Source of the DNA: Clostridiales bacterium
GTDB lineage: Bacteria; Bacillota; Clostridia; Caldicoprobacterales; DTU083
Direction: 5' to 3'
NCBI GenBank assembly: GCA_012842605.1
Contig: DUSN01000045.1
Location: 1 to 64,000 of the forward strand
Length of the DNA stretch: 64,000 nucleotides
Each line of letters opens with the position of its first letter. Within the stretch, counting starts at the first letter, position 1. Under the pieces are notes generated by a model. It did no database searches. It saw only the letters and a list, made by a program, of their open reading frames with translations, and was not told where the DNA came from. Below, piece by piece: positions 54,331 to 62,863 of this stretch. The position numbers and the translations under genes were made by a program.

Positions 54331-55110
54331 TCAATTTTGTTTTGACGTTTTCCGGTATTGGGAAGGTGAAACACCAACCTTCTTCTTGAACAACCTTGCG
54401 GAATGACCATTATAGTTCATGTTGCATTCTGTAAAAGCCTGAGCAATAGTCAGGTTGGTATCCAGCAGCACTTCTTTCAGCTTGCTGATTTTATAATTAA
54501 TGTAATACTCATATGGTGTTACGCCTGCATGCTTTTTAAACAGCTTTATAAAATGGGATTTGCTAAGGCATGCTGCCTTTGCTGTTTTGTCAGCGTCAAA
54601 AGGTTCCTTCCAATGGGATTTTATGTATAGTTTGGCTCGTCCAATTTCTTCTTTCCCTGTATAAATGTTCTTGAAAAAGAAAACCGCTGCAAAGTATTCT
54701 ACTCTGCCATCCGCATTAAACAAAGGAAAACATGTAATGTCTGAGTTTATTGCTTTTAAGTTCCTTTCTTTTACATCAAAATATCGCATCATGTCATCGT
54801 AAGGTGCAGTAAAATCAGTAAGATGGACAGTTTTGCCTGTCAAAACCTCCCTGATCTTATCCACAACTCCAAGCTTAATGACAATCGGATCCTCAAAAGC
54901 GTTGTATCGTCCTATATGGGACTCCCTGCTTTTTATGCCCATCATCTCCAGTGCTGCATTGTTAATCATCCTTGCCGTCCCGTCAACTGAGAAAATCTGA
55001 AGCGGATAGGGAAAAAGCTCAAACACTTTCTCATAAATATCTTTTTCATCAAGCATCTGCATAAAACAACTGGATATTCCCGTTTGGACATCCTGGTCAT
55101 AAATACTCAT
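54331..55110 (-). CDS. AraC family regulator with N-terminal PAS domain
   Basis: 259 residues: PAS-like region (YPLQIFSVDGTARMINNAALEMMGI, about 33-140) and a C-terminal AraC double HTH (AKAACLSKSHFIKLFKKHAGVTPYEYYINYKISKLKEVLL to VGVSPSQYRK). Start 55110 follows AGAGG; an earlier start at 55128 has none. Encoded 67 bases after the G3E GTPase gene on the same strand; may sense an intracellular or redox/ligand signal. Confidence 0.88.
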   Translation of the reverse strand: MSIYDQDVQTGISSCFMQMLDEKDIYEKVFELFPYPLQIFSVDGTARMINNAALEMMGIKSRESHIGRYNAFEDPIVIKLGVVDKIREVLTGKTVHLTDFTAPYDDMMRYFDVKERNLKAINSDITCFPLFNADGRVEYFAAVFFFKNIYTGKEEIGRAKLYIKSHWKEPFDADKTAKAACLSKSHFIKLFKKHAGVTPYEYYINYKISKLKEVLLDTNLTIAQAFTECNMNYNGHSARLFKKKVGVSPSQYRKTSKQN

Positions 55111-55177
55111 GGAAATACCTCTTTTCAATAATACATTTCAACTGTCAACCATACATGATTTGAAAAACCACTTTTAT

Positions 55178-56266
55178 TTATACTATATAATTATAACGAT
55201 AAGTTGGCTTGGGACGTCCCGGCCTCAAGCAAGTCAAAGCAAGAACTTTTGATGTTATATCAGTTCCGCAGGCATCAGCAATTTCTCCTAATACAATTTT
55301 TTCAAGCCTTTCAGGCTCCATCTGCACCCGGGCATTCATGGTCATTACAACTTCATCTGCAATCCCTACGCTCCTTCGGATGCTGAGGGACTCCTTGTTC
55401 CCGGTCAGATTGCCAATCACATAATTATTTCCGGCCTCAATGATCAGCTTAACATGCCCAATCACAGAATTAGATTCTTCAAATCGACGACTGAGTGCAT
55501 TGAGCAAATTCTCATTAAACCTATCCCAATTAACTGAACTGCCCTTCAGCTCCAGGGTTGCATTAAGCCACCCTAAAACTGCTTCACCTTCAGCATAAAT
55601 ATCGTAATCCACCTGTGCCAGGTTTGTTCCGGCTTCAGCGCGGCTGGTCACTATGTTCAACCAATTTTCCAGGCCCTCTCCGGTTCTTGAGCTTATTGCA
55701 AGTACTTCAGCACCGGGCCATTCCTTCTGTATGCGTTTTTTCAATTCTTCAACTTCATCCGGTGTCAACAAATCAGTTTTGCTGATTACTATTATATCGG
55801 CTTCCTCAATCTGTTTCTTAGCTATATATACTGCACTGGGATGCAACCCGGAATCACTTCCGTTAAGAATATCCGACAGACGCTTTGGGTCAACCAGTAC
55901 CGTAAGCGGAGCTAAAGCAAAGTCCTTACCAAAGTGTTTCTTAAAAGGCTGCAATATTGTAGCTGAAAGGTCAGTGCAGCTTCCTACCGGTTCAGCAATT
56001 ATGATTTCAGCATCCTGATTTTTTATTAAATAAAGTATTGCATCTGTAAATCCATTGTAATTGCAGCAGAAACAGCTGCCGCTCACTTCCTTAACGGCTC
56101 CGTTAGCATATTCAAGAAATGTTGTATCGACTAATTCAGGTGCCTGGTCATTGGTAATCAAGCCAACACGTTTTCTGTTTTTCGTAAGTATATTTGCAGC
56201 TTCAAAAAGAAGTGATGTTTTGCCGGCACCCAGAAATCCGCCAACTAAAATAATCCTTGCTTTCAT
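55178..56266 (-). CDS. G3E family GTPase (CobW/UreG/HypB-like)
   Basis: 362 residues: Walker A GGFLGAGKTS (9-18), the metal-binding SGSCFCC motif (about 62), EPVGSCTD, NKxD equivalent SKTD. The usual CobW_C domain is replaced by a different C-terminal half with a basic, Pro-rich tail (LRPGRPKPTYRYNYIV). These GTPases deliver metal ions or corrinoid cofactors; its link to URO-D-type methyltransferases in the window is an inference. Confidence 0.85.
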   Translation of the reverse strand: MKARIILVGGFLGAGKTSLLFEAANILTKNRKRVGLITNDQAPELVDTTFLEYANGAVKEVSGSCFCCNYNGFTDAILYLIKNQDAEIIIAEPVGSCTDLSATILQPFKKHFGKDFALAPLTVLVDPKRLSDILNGSDSGLHPSAVYIAKKQIEEADIIVISKTDLLTPDEVEELKKRIQKEWPGAEVLAISSRTGEGLENWLNIVTSRAEAGTNLAQVDYDIYAEGEAVLGWLNATLELKGSSVNWDRFNENLLNALSRRFEESNSVIGHVKLIIEAGNNYVIGNLTGNKESLSIRRSVGIADEVVMTMNARVQMEPERLEKIVLGEIADACGTDITSKVLALTCLRPGRPKPTYRYNYIV

Positions 56267-56620
56267 ATTGCCTTTCCTGTCCCTTTCTATTCTTCAATGC
56301 CTTTTGGTGGAGTATATGGTATAACACTAGAAATCATCCTGCCCCGGGCGTATTTTCCTAAGGCTTGCAAATTTCATTATAATCATCTGCCTGCATTTAA
56401 TGCAATGAAAAATATTCAATTCGTTATGAACTATATTCTCTTTTTTGCAATAAAAATCCTTTATCCGGCAGCGAATTACGAATCTTGTGTTACAACCTGA
56501 TTTGTGTTACCCTTTATATTACATGCAAATGGATAAGAGTACAGCTTTTATCGAGTAATCATAAATATGCTTATATTACAGAATAAGCATTAATGTTTGA
56601 TGAATAAACGGAGGAATAAT
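56267..56620. other. Control region between G3E and restriction genes
   Basis: Divergent promoter region with no gene. A perfect inverted repeat ATGCTTAT-ATTACAGA-ATAAGCAT lies at 56567-56590, about 30 bases before the restriction gene start, a possible operator. No C-protein gene is present. Confidence 0.5.
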
Positions 56621-57211
56621 ATGAACTACACACTGAAGAATAAGCAGATTGAGAACTACAATGATGTCAAGAGCTGTTCATTTCCAAAGTATACATCACA
56701 GCTGATAAACTGGGCTAATAATAATGCACAAGGTACACGTCCCAAGGTTGTTGGTAAAATGACTGAATTGTTTCCTGAATTTCTGGAGTCCGGTGAAGAT
56801 GTCACGATAGAAAACTGGAAAAGATGGTACACAGAAAGATATCCGGATACTATATGCAAAGCAACGGATAAGATATACAGACAAATACAGAATTTTAGAG
56901 AAGCAATCCAGCTTATAGACAGAGAAATGGTGGAGAAGTGGGTCGAGGACCTGATAATAGTTAAAACATTTAACGGGATTAATATTCAAAAAGCCATTCT
57001 TGCATCTTTGGCAGAAAAGAAGGGCACAACATTCAGGATGGCAAACTCCTCCGAGGAATCAAGGGGAATCGATGGATATGTCGGCGATACTCCATATTCT
57101 ATAAAACCGGATACGTACAAGACCATGGATCATCTCCCGGAAGTTATTGATGTTAAAATGATATATTATAAAAAAACTAAGAATGGTTTCAAAATAGAGG
57201 TGGAGGATTAA
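56621..57211 (+). CDS. MjaI-like type II restriction endonuclease
   Basis: 196 residues similar in plan to the RE_MjaI family (CTAG-specific): NWANNNAQGTRPKVVGKMTELF near the start, W-x(2)-WYTERYPDTI, and in the second half ILASLAEKKGTTFRMANSSEESRGIDGYVG and IDVKMIYYKK, which gives a PD-(D/E)xK-like Asp...Asp-Lys arrangement (GIDGYVG...DVK). ATG 56621 follows GGAGG; an earlier start at 56597 is unlikely. Convergent with a beta-class methyltransferase gene. Confidence 0.75.
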   Translation: MNYTLKNKQIENYNDVKSCSFPKYTSQLINWANNNAQGTRPKVVGKMTELFPEFLESGEDVTIENWKRWYTERYPDTICKATDKIYRQIQNFREAIQLIDREMVEKWVEDLIIVKTFNGINIQKAILASLAEKKGTTFRMANSSEESRGIDGYVGDTPYSIKPDTYKTMDHLPEVIDVKMIYYKKTKNGFKIEVED

Positions 57212-57234
57212 ATCCTCCACTCCATCGCTTTTTC

Positions 57235-58263
57235 TTATTCGTAATGACATATAACAGTGTTCTCCTCTTTTGTCACTGACGATACCCGGTCTAACTTTAT
57301 TGCTGTTTCCTGCTGGGTTTTTACATTGAAACCATGAGGACCGTTTTTATAACAGCGTTCACGTTTATCATTAGGCAAGCTATCGATGAAATCAAGATGC
57401 CTTTTAATGCGTGAATCGATAACAGCATTTAAAACATCAGCCGGTACGGCAATGTTTTGCAGGGCAAGATCAGCTATATCCGGGTCAATTTCTACTCCTA
57501 TACTATTTCTTTTGGCAGCCATACATGCAAGATTTGTTGTACCAAGCCCGGCAAATGGGTCCAGAACGGTATCGCCTTCAATGGAATACATATTAACCAG
57601 CCTGTACGGGATTTCAAACGGAAAGGCTGCGCTGCGGTCCCTGCTGGTTTTTGGGGCAGAAATCACCTGTGAAGTTCCTTTAATTTCCCATAAATCTGAA
57701 AACCATACATTTCTCTCTTCCCAGAAAAACGCACTCTTTTGCCTGAGTTCCCTTTCAGTGCCTTTGAACAGCCTCTTGCCGCCTTTTCTAAAAATCAAAA
57801 TGTATTCATGCTCATATGTAACATAAGCGCCTGCCGGATACATTCCGGAACCCATAAACTTGTTGGGAGCATTGGACTGCTTGCGCCAAAGAATATCAGG
57901 AAGCACGGAATATCCTTTTCCAAGAAAATAGCTGATAACCTGTGTATGATTGGAATACAGCTGGAAATCGCCATTTATTGTCCTTGTTGCATCACCTATA
58001 TTTATACAAACAAAACCATTGTCCACAAGCACACGATCGCATTCATCCCAGGTACGGTTCAAAAGCTCATGCATCCTGTAAAAAGCCTTTATTCCTTCAC
58101 CGTCCTCCAAAAACATCTTAATTTCCGGATCCTGCCTGCTGAATATTTCATCCCACATGGCAATCATTGGATAAGGCGGTGATGTGATAATTAAATGAAC
58201 AGACTTGTTAGGGATTTGCTTTATATTTTTACTATCACCTATTATTATCTGATGCTTTGTCAT
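57235..58263 (-). CDS. Type II DNA methyltransferase (N4-cytosine/N6-adenine type)
   Basis: 342 residues. Catalytic motif IV is TSPPYPM (about 28-34), first in order, and the AdoMet motif I DPFAGLGTTNLAC lies later (about 236), the beta-class order. SPPY fits N4-cytosine or N6-adenine methylation; partner MjaI-like nuclease suggests CTAG with N4-methylcytosine. Starts 18 bases after the deoC stop, so it is co-transcribed with deoC and faces the nuclease gene end to end. Confidence 0.9.
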   Translation of the reverse strand: MTKHQIIIGDSKNIKQIPNKSVHLIITSPPYPMIAMWDEIFSRQDPEIKMFLEDGEGIKAFYRMHELLNRTWDECDRVLVDNGFVCINIGDATRTINGDFQLYSNHTQVISYFLGKGYSVLPDILWRKQSNAPNKFMGSGMYPAGAYVTYEHEYILIFRKGGKRLFKGTERELRQKSAFFWEERNVWFSDLWEIKGTSQVISAPKTSRDRSAAFPFEIPYRLVNMYSIEGDTVLDPFAGLGTTNLACMAAKRNSIGVEIDPDIADLALQNIAVPADVLNAVIDSRIKRHLDFIDSLPNDKRERCYKNGPHGFNVKTQQETAIKLDRVSSVTKEENTVICHYE

Positions 58264-58281
58264 TCGTACAGCTTCGCTCCT

Positions 58282-58953
58282 TTAGTATTTATCCTTCTCC
58301 ATTTCAAGCCCTTTAACTATTTTGATAATTCTGCTTGTTCCCAGTCTCGAAGCACCAAGCCTGATAAAATCCTCTGCATCTTCCAGGGATGCTATTCCAC
58401 CCGCTGCTTTAATTTTAAGATGGGGTTCTATATGCTTTGCAAAAAGCGCTACATCCTCTCTTGTTGCACCGCCTTTTGAAAACCCGGTAGATGTCTTAAT
58501 AAAATCGGCTCTTGAATTTGAAACGATTTTGCACATCCGGATTTTTTCCTGTTCGGTTAACAGGCAGGTCTCAATAATTACCTTGAGTATTCTGTCACCG
58601 CAGATGCTTTTTATTTTTCTTATCTCATTTTCAAGTTGATCATATTTTTTATCCTTCAGCCAGCCGATATTAATCACCATATCAATTTCATCAGCACCGT
58701 TTTTTATGGCATCCTCTGTTTCATAACATTTTGCAGCTGTTGTTGAGTAGCCATTGGGAAAACCCACAACAGTACAGATGGGGATTCTGCCGCCAACATA
58801 TGCTGCTGCATCCTTTACAAAGCCGGGAGGAATGCAAACAGAGGCCACATTGTATTTGATGCCGTCATCACATACAGACTTTATGTTATCCCAGGATGCA
58901 TCCTGTGCCAGCAAGGTATGATCAACAATTGAAAGAATTCTATCCAGTTCCAC
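58282..58953 (-). CDS. deoC: Deoxyribose-phosphate aldolase
   Basis: 223 residues, typical length. [27 protein letters not shown], then the Schiff-base Lys in FIKTSTGF and the second Lys in IKAAGGI. Cleaves deoxyribose-5-phosphate to glyceraldehyde-3-phosphate and acetaldehyde in the cytoplasm. Starts with GTG (58953), eight bases after AAGGAG. It is upstream of the DNA methyltransferase gene, an unusual neighbour for a nucleoside gene and not part of a deo operon here. Confidence 0.95.
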   Translation of the reverse strand: MELDRILSIVDHTLLAQDASWDNIKSVCDDGIKYNVASVCIPPGFVKDAAAYVGGRIPICTVVGFPNGYSTTAAKCYETEDAIKNGADEIDMVINIGWLKDKKYDQLENEIRKIKSICGDRILKVIIETCLLTEQEKIRMCKIVSNSRADFIKTSTGFSKGGATREDVALFAKHIEPHLKIKAAGGIASLEDAEDFIRLGASRLGTSRIIKIVKGLEMEKDKY

Positions 58954-59038
58954 ATCAACATCTCCTTGATAATGTTTTCCATCTAATGCCTATCAGCAAA
59001 AGTATATCAGAACAATCAGCTTATTTTCATATAGAAAA

Positions 59039-60874
59039 TCAAGTGATTTTCTTTATAGGGAAATAGGTTGTATATGTTTCATAGCCTATTTCATACAGAG
59101 GTTTAAATATAAAGTTTACCGGCTGGTTAACTGTCTTCCAATTCTCCTGCCAGATGGACCAAATACGTTCATCATAGCGTTCCAGCACTTCTTCAGGCTT
59201 ATTGGTATAGTAAATTGTTCTTTCTTCATCTACTAAACCTGCTAAGACAACAGGTCCGTCCAAAAATGCTACTGTATCTTTACGGTCAGCCAATGGCCAT
59301 ATGCTTATACCTTTAGGCAATATGATTTCAACTTTGTCGCGGTTCCATTCGCGTTCTATTACAGCAAAACCTCTTTCGTTCTCTGAAAAATCAACCGGCT
59401 GGCCGTTTATAATAATCTTCATTTTATCACTCAGCCACCAGGGACATCTGAATGCCAGGGAAAAAACAGTGCTCTTTTCACAGTTGACTTCTATATTCAT
59501 TTTTTTGTACGAAGGATGCGAAAGCACTTCACGGTTCACTTTGTCAATCCGAACTATTTCCCCGGTTTCCGGGTCATAATATTGCTTTAAAAATACTTTG
59601 ACTCCATTAACATCAAAATTGACACTGGAATCCTGATATTGGGCTACTATAATTTCATTGCCGTTTTGATAGTATAAGGATTGAGGGTAAAAAGCATTTG
59701 CCTGCATCAGGGTGCAATGGCAGCACCAAAAATCTCCCGTTGCACTGCCCCATACTTTGCGTGCACCGGCATGCAGCGGCAGGTGGTACGCTACATAGCC
59801 TTTTTTCCTGTGAGCAGTATACACACCGATTTGTTCAAATCCGCTTTCTTCCCAATAGCCCTGGGCCATCAACCCATTATATAAATTGCGCTCCCAATAA
59901 TCAGCATATTCTTTTTGCCCGGTCCAGGAGAAAAGGTAATTTGCAAGCCGCATCATGTTATAGACAAAACAATGCTCCTGATTAGTCTTAGAAAGCCTGC
60001 TGGCCTCACGGCCAATGGGAGTATATATTTCACCGCTTGTCTGACTGCCGGTGGCAAATGTACCGCGTTTTCTGACTGCAAGATCCCAGTATCTTTCCAC
60101 AAGCCATCGGTAACGCTCATCACCTGTGACTTCATATGCGCGAGCAGCTCCGTGAATTTCCGGTACCGTAGCATTTGCATGCATATTGGTCAAAGGATCC
60201 TCTCCTGCCTCCAGCAACTCATACATTTCTTTTCTCTCATATCGTTTTACTAAGACAAGGTGATCAGGATCCTTAGTTATGGCATATAAATCCGCGAACA
60301 ACTCCATTATACCGCCGGTTTCTTCCCACATCATTCTTTTCATTTGTTCCGGAGTAATATCATCTGTAAATCTTAAAAAGAACTTTGCTGCATTTTTTAC
60401 TATTTCCAGGGCTTGTTCATTGCCGGCAAAGCGATATGCATCAAGCAACCCCATCATTGTCTTATGACATACATAATGAGGTGCCCAGACATGCTTGCCT
60501 CGTTTAATCCAATACAAGTATTTCTCCGGAATGGAAAAACACCACTCTCCTCCATTCTCCTTTTGGCATTTTGCCAACTCAGAAACTATATAGTCTATCC
60601 TGGCTTTCAACTCAACATCACCTGTTTCAGCAAAGATCTGTGATGCTGAGCTCAGCCAATGGCCTAATACAGTTCCTCTTATCTGGGATAATGGTGAATC
60701 CCATCCGTTATGTAAATTTTCGGGAAGGTAAGTAATTGCCCTGAGGCCTGCTTCCAGATAGTATGGAAGCAGTAAGTTTTCATTGGTCAATTCCATCAAA
60801 TAATTCCTGTTTCGATTTCTGCGCACTTCAAGCTGCCCGGACAATCGAACGTTTTTATATAATGACTTCAGCAT
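59039..60874 (-). CDS. GH127 family beta-L-arabinofuranosidase-like protein
   Basis: 611 residues, the (alpha/alpha)6-barrel DUF1680/GH127 architecture: GHWLSSASQIFAETGD, WAPHYVCHKTMMGLLDAYRF, the metal Glu and Cys in TNQEHCFVYNMMRL and the catalytic Cys pair in DFWCCHCTLMQAN. The usual CCPPN there reads CCHCT. No signal peptide, so it acts inside the cell on imported arabino-oligosaccharides. GGGGAGG precedes the ATG. A cre-like site lies 130 bases upstream. Confidence 0.9.
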   Translation of the reverse strand: MLKSLYKNVRLSGQLEVRRNRNRNYLMELTNENLLLPYYLEAGLRAITYLPENLHNGWDSPLSQIRGTVLGHWLSSASQIFAETGDVELKARIDYIVSELAKCQKENGGEWCFSIPEKYLYWIKRGKHVWAPHYVCHKTMMGLLDAYRFAGNEQALEIVKNAAKFFLRFTDDITPEQMKRMMWEETGGIMELFADLYAITKDPDHLVLVKRYERKEMYELLEAGEDPLTNMHANATVPEIHGAARAYEVTGDERYRWLVERYWDLAVRKRGTFATGSQTSGEIYTPIGREASRLSKTNQEHCFVYNMMRLANYLFSWTGQKEYADYWERNLYNGLMAQGYWEESGFEQIGVYTAHRKKGYVAYHLPLHAGARKVWGSATGDFWCCHCTLMQANAFYPQSLYYQNGNEIIVAQYQDSSVNFDVNGVKVFLKQYYDPETGEIVRIDKVNREVLSHPSYKKMNIEVNCEKSTVFSLAFRCPWWLSDKMKIIINGQPVDFSENERGFAVIEREWNRDKVEIILPKGISIWPLADRKDTVAFLDGPVVLAGLVDEERTIYYTNKPEEVLERYDERIWSIWQENWKTVNQPVNFIFKPLYEIGYETYTTYFPIKKIT

Positions 60875-60992
60875 AACTTATCCTCCCCATTTCAGCTTCT
60901 TTTCCGGTATTGCATCTTCATTCCAATACGATTATTCTTTTGCATCAGGATTCATGACAGCAGCTTTACCTGCTGAAAACCAGCAGATCTGC

Positions 60993-61178
60993 TCAATCAT
61001 CACTGTAAGCGTTGACACTTGCTTTCTTTAGTATAGCAACAACCAGTATGACAAGCAAGCCAACGACAGATATAACAAAGAGAATTAACGCAGGATTATC
61101 GTTCAAATCTTCTGCAATAGAAGAATACGAGGTAAAAAAATTGCCCGCCTTTAAATAATCCCTGTAGCATTCGAGGAT
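60993..61178 (-). pseudogene. C-terminal remnant of a membrane-anchored protein
   Basis: A minus-strand frame of about 60 codons ends at 60993 with LNDNPALILFVISVVGLLVI then LVVAILKKASVNAYSDD, a single terminal membrane helix and basic tail, as at the end of a surface protein. The frame begins directly after a stop with no start codon. The cre-like site at 61004-61017 overlaps it. Confidence 0.45.
61004..61017 (-). promoter_or_regulatory. cre-like site upstream of the GH127 gene
   Basis: TGTAAGCGTTGACA, 13 of 14 identical to the operator at 6779-6792, fits the CcpA cre consensus. About 130 bases upstream of the GH127 start codon. Confidence 0.55.
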
Positions 61179-61287
61179 TTACAATGAGCTTCGCATATGG
61201 TTCAGAGCGTTAAATGACGCAGGCTGCAAGCCGGATCCCCGAATTCTGGTTTCGAAACGCACTGGGCAGCCGCAAAAAGAATAAGAT

Positions 61288-61334
61288 ACCACGAGATTTA
61301 TGAGGAAGCCTTCTCAGTGATGTAATCCCGTGGT
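61288..61334. terminator. Hairpin after the 61352 remnant
   Basis: ACCACGAGATT/AATCCCGTGGT arms (one wobble pair) with an inner GAGGAAG...CTTCTC pairing; TTTT follows on the plus strand. Probably the old terminator of the 61352-61590 gene. The part from 61179 to 61287 holds nothing recognised. Confidence 0.5.
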
Positions 61335-61351
61335 TTTAGAATTCTTTTCAG

Positions 61352-61590
61352 TTAAAGGGTAATTAATACCTTCTCACCATCTGCAGTCTGAACATCAACA
61401 AGCGGGAGCTTTGGAAAAGTCTTTTTGGCTCGTTTCAATTCTTTAATCAGAACCTTCAGCTGCTCTTCTGTCAACGGAATGTCAGAATGTTTTTTAAGCT
61501 CGCTGCTTATTATCTTAGTTGTGATACCGTTTAAAACAACGCCGGTTGGGAGCGGTATAGTAAAACGATGACCGTCGGCTTCAAAGCGTC
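61352..61590 (-). pseudogene. C-terminal remnant of a small unidentified protein
   Basis: About 78 codons in frame: FEADGHRFTIPLPTG, LKKHSDIPLTEEQLKVLIKE, LPLVDVQTADGEKVLITL. The frame starts just after a stop within an inverted repeat AAAGCG-TTGA-CGCTTT and has no start codon. The coherent, charged helix plus beta ends look like real protein sequence. Confidence 0.45.
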
Positions 61591-61624
61591 AACGCTTTTA
61601 GCTTAATTGATGTGTTCACATACA

Positions 61625-62863
61625 TTATATAAGAAAAGCCTCCTGTTCAAGTTTCATACCTTTCTCAAGCATGAACTCAATAACATCTTTCAATTCGTTA
61701 AGCTGCTCATCTGTTAGTAGCATTCTCAATTTATCCGCATACTTTAAATCAAACTTCACTCCATATTTTATCCTGCTCTCAAACGCTTTTTTATCCATTT
61801 GGTAAGGCTTTAAAGTTGGAATTATGTTTTTCTTAAGTCTTTTGAAAATCATAAATCCACCAAGATCCAAGTCTCCCCAATGATAAAATTCTACTCCATA
61901 TGGGAGTGCCGCTTCGTATAACTTTTTGAAAAATAATCCCTTTGCCGGACTGTAAAATCCTCCATGAAATACAATCATCAATGTTTCATCCTTATTCTCC
62001 GACAGATAATGAATATAATTTGCCTTGTTTTCAATAAAGAGAATTTGTCGAACATTGCCCATATCTTCAACGACTAATTCCTTTATTGTATCGGCATTTA
62101 AAGAAATCCCATGAATGAACGCTCTAAAATCTATTTTCTTTCTATTAACAGTACCAAGTATTCCACCTTTAAACTCAATCAGTTCAGGTGATTGAATAAT
62201 GCCAACCTGCAATAGTGCATCATCATCTGATATTTCCTCCAGTAAATCCTGGTCCAGGCAATACTTTTTAATAATACCCACTAATCTATTTCTAACCTTC
62301 TTTTCAAAATACTTTGAGTCATTAAAGCAATGTAAACTAAAAACCCTTTCAAGACACTGGATTCCATCTAATTCTCTAAGGAAATCCAATGCCTTTAAAA
62401 TAGCCAATGCCTGCTCATAATCTGCAGGAAGAAAGCCAGATGTAGATGCCTTTTCCTTAATTGATTGCTCTGTATCTGTCAGGAACTCAACTATCCAATT
62501 ATCTTTTGCTTTATCCTTAAGCTCAATAACTCTACCTAATAAATCATCCAGAATAACCTTCTTTGCCTTTCTTCCTATTTCAATATAACAATCTTCCACC
62601 CTTGAGACATTAAGCCAGACTTTTTCAATAATATTCCCAGTTTCATGCTTTACCCAATCAAAACCGACCAGACCTTTCTCAGCCAATTCTAATATGACAC
62701 TGTTAAATGTCTCCCTAACCAGTGGCTCTTCAATATCGTATTCCGGAAAGTCACCTCTTGTCATTTTCAACATGATCCTTCTTTTACTATTACCATTAAT
62801 AAAAGTTTTACTTCTTTCATACCGGTCTAGAAGCCTGTCAAGTACAATCCTCTTATAATACAT
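61625..62863 (-). CDS. jetD: Wadjet anti-plasmid system protein JetD
   Basis: 412 residues: N-terminal arm domain (DUF3322-like) and C-terminal Toprim-like DUF2220 domain with the Glu in FIENKANYIHYL, HGGFYSPAKG and DLD in HWGDLDLGGFMIF. JetD is the nuclease subunit that cleaves circular plasmid DNA after loop extrusion by JetABC. ATG 62863 is chosen for GGAGGAGG; its first 11 bases overlap the end of jetC, so the two are translationally coupled. The last gene of the defence operon. Confidence 0.9.
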   Translation of the reverse strand: MYYKRIVLDRLLDRYERSKTFINGNSKRRIMLKMTRGDFPEYDIEEPLVRETFNSVILELAEKGLVGFDWVKHETGNIIEKVWLNVSRVEDCYIEIGRKAKKVILDDLLGRVIELKDKAKDNWIVEFLTDTEQSIKEKASTSGFLPADYEQALAILKALDFLRELDGIQCLERVFSLHCFNDSKYFEKKVRNRLVGIIKKYCLDQDLLEEISDDDALLQVGIIQSPELIEFKGGILGTVNRKKIDFRAFIHGISLNADTIKELVVEDMGNVRQILFIENKANYIHYLSENKDETLMIVFHGGFYSPAKGLFFKKLYEAALPYGVEFYHWGDLDLGGFMIFKRLKKNIIPTLKPYQMDKKAFESRIKYGVKFDLKYADKLRMLLTDEQLNELKDVIEFMLEKGMKLEQEAFLI

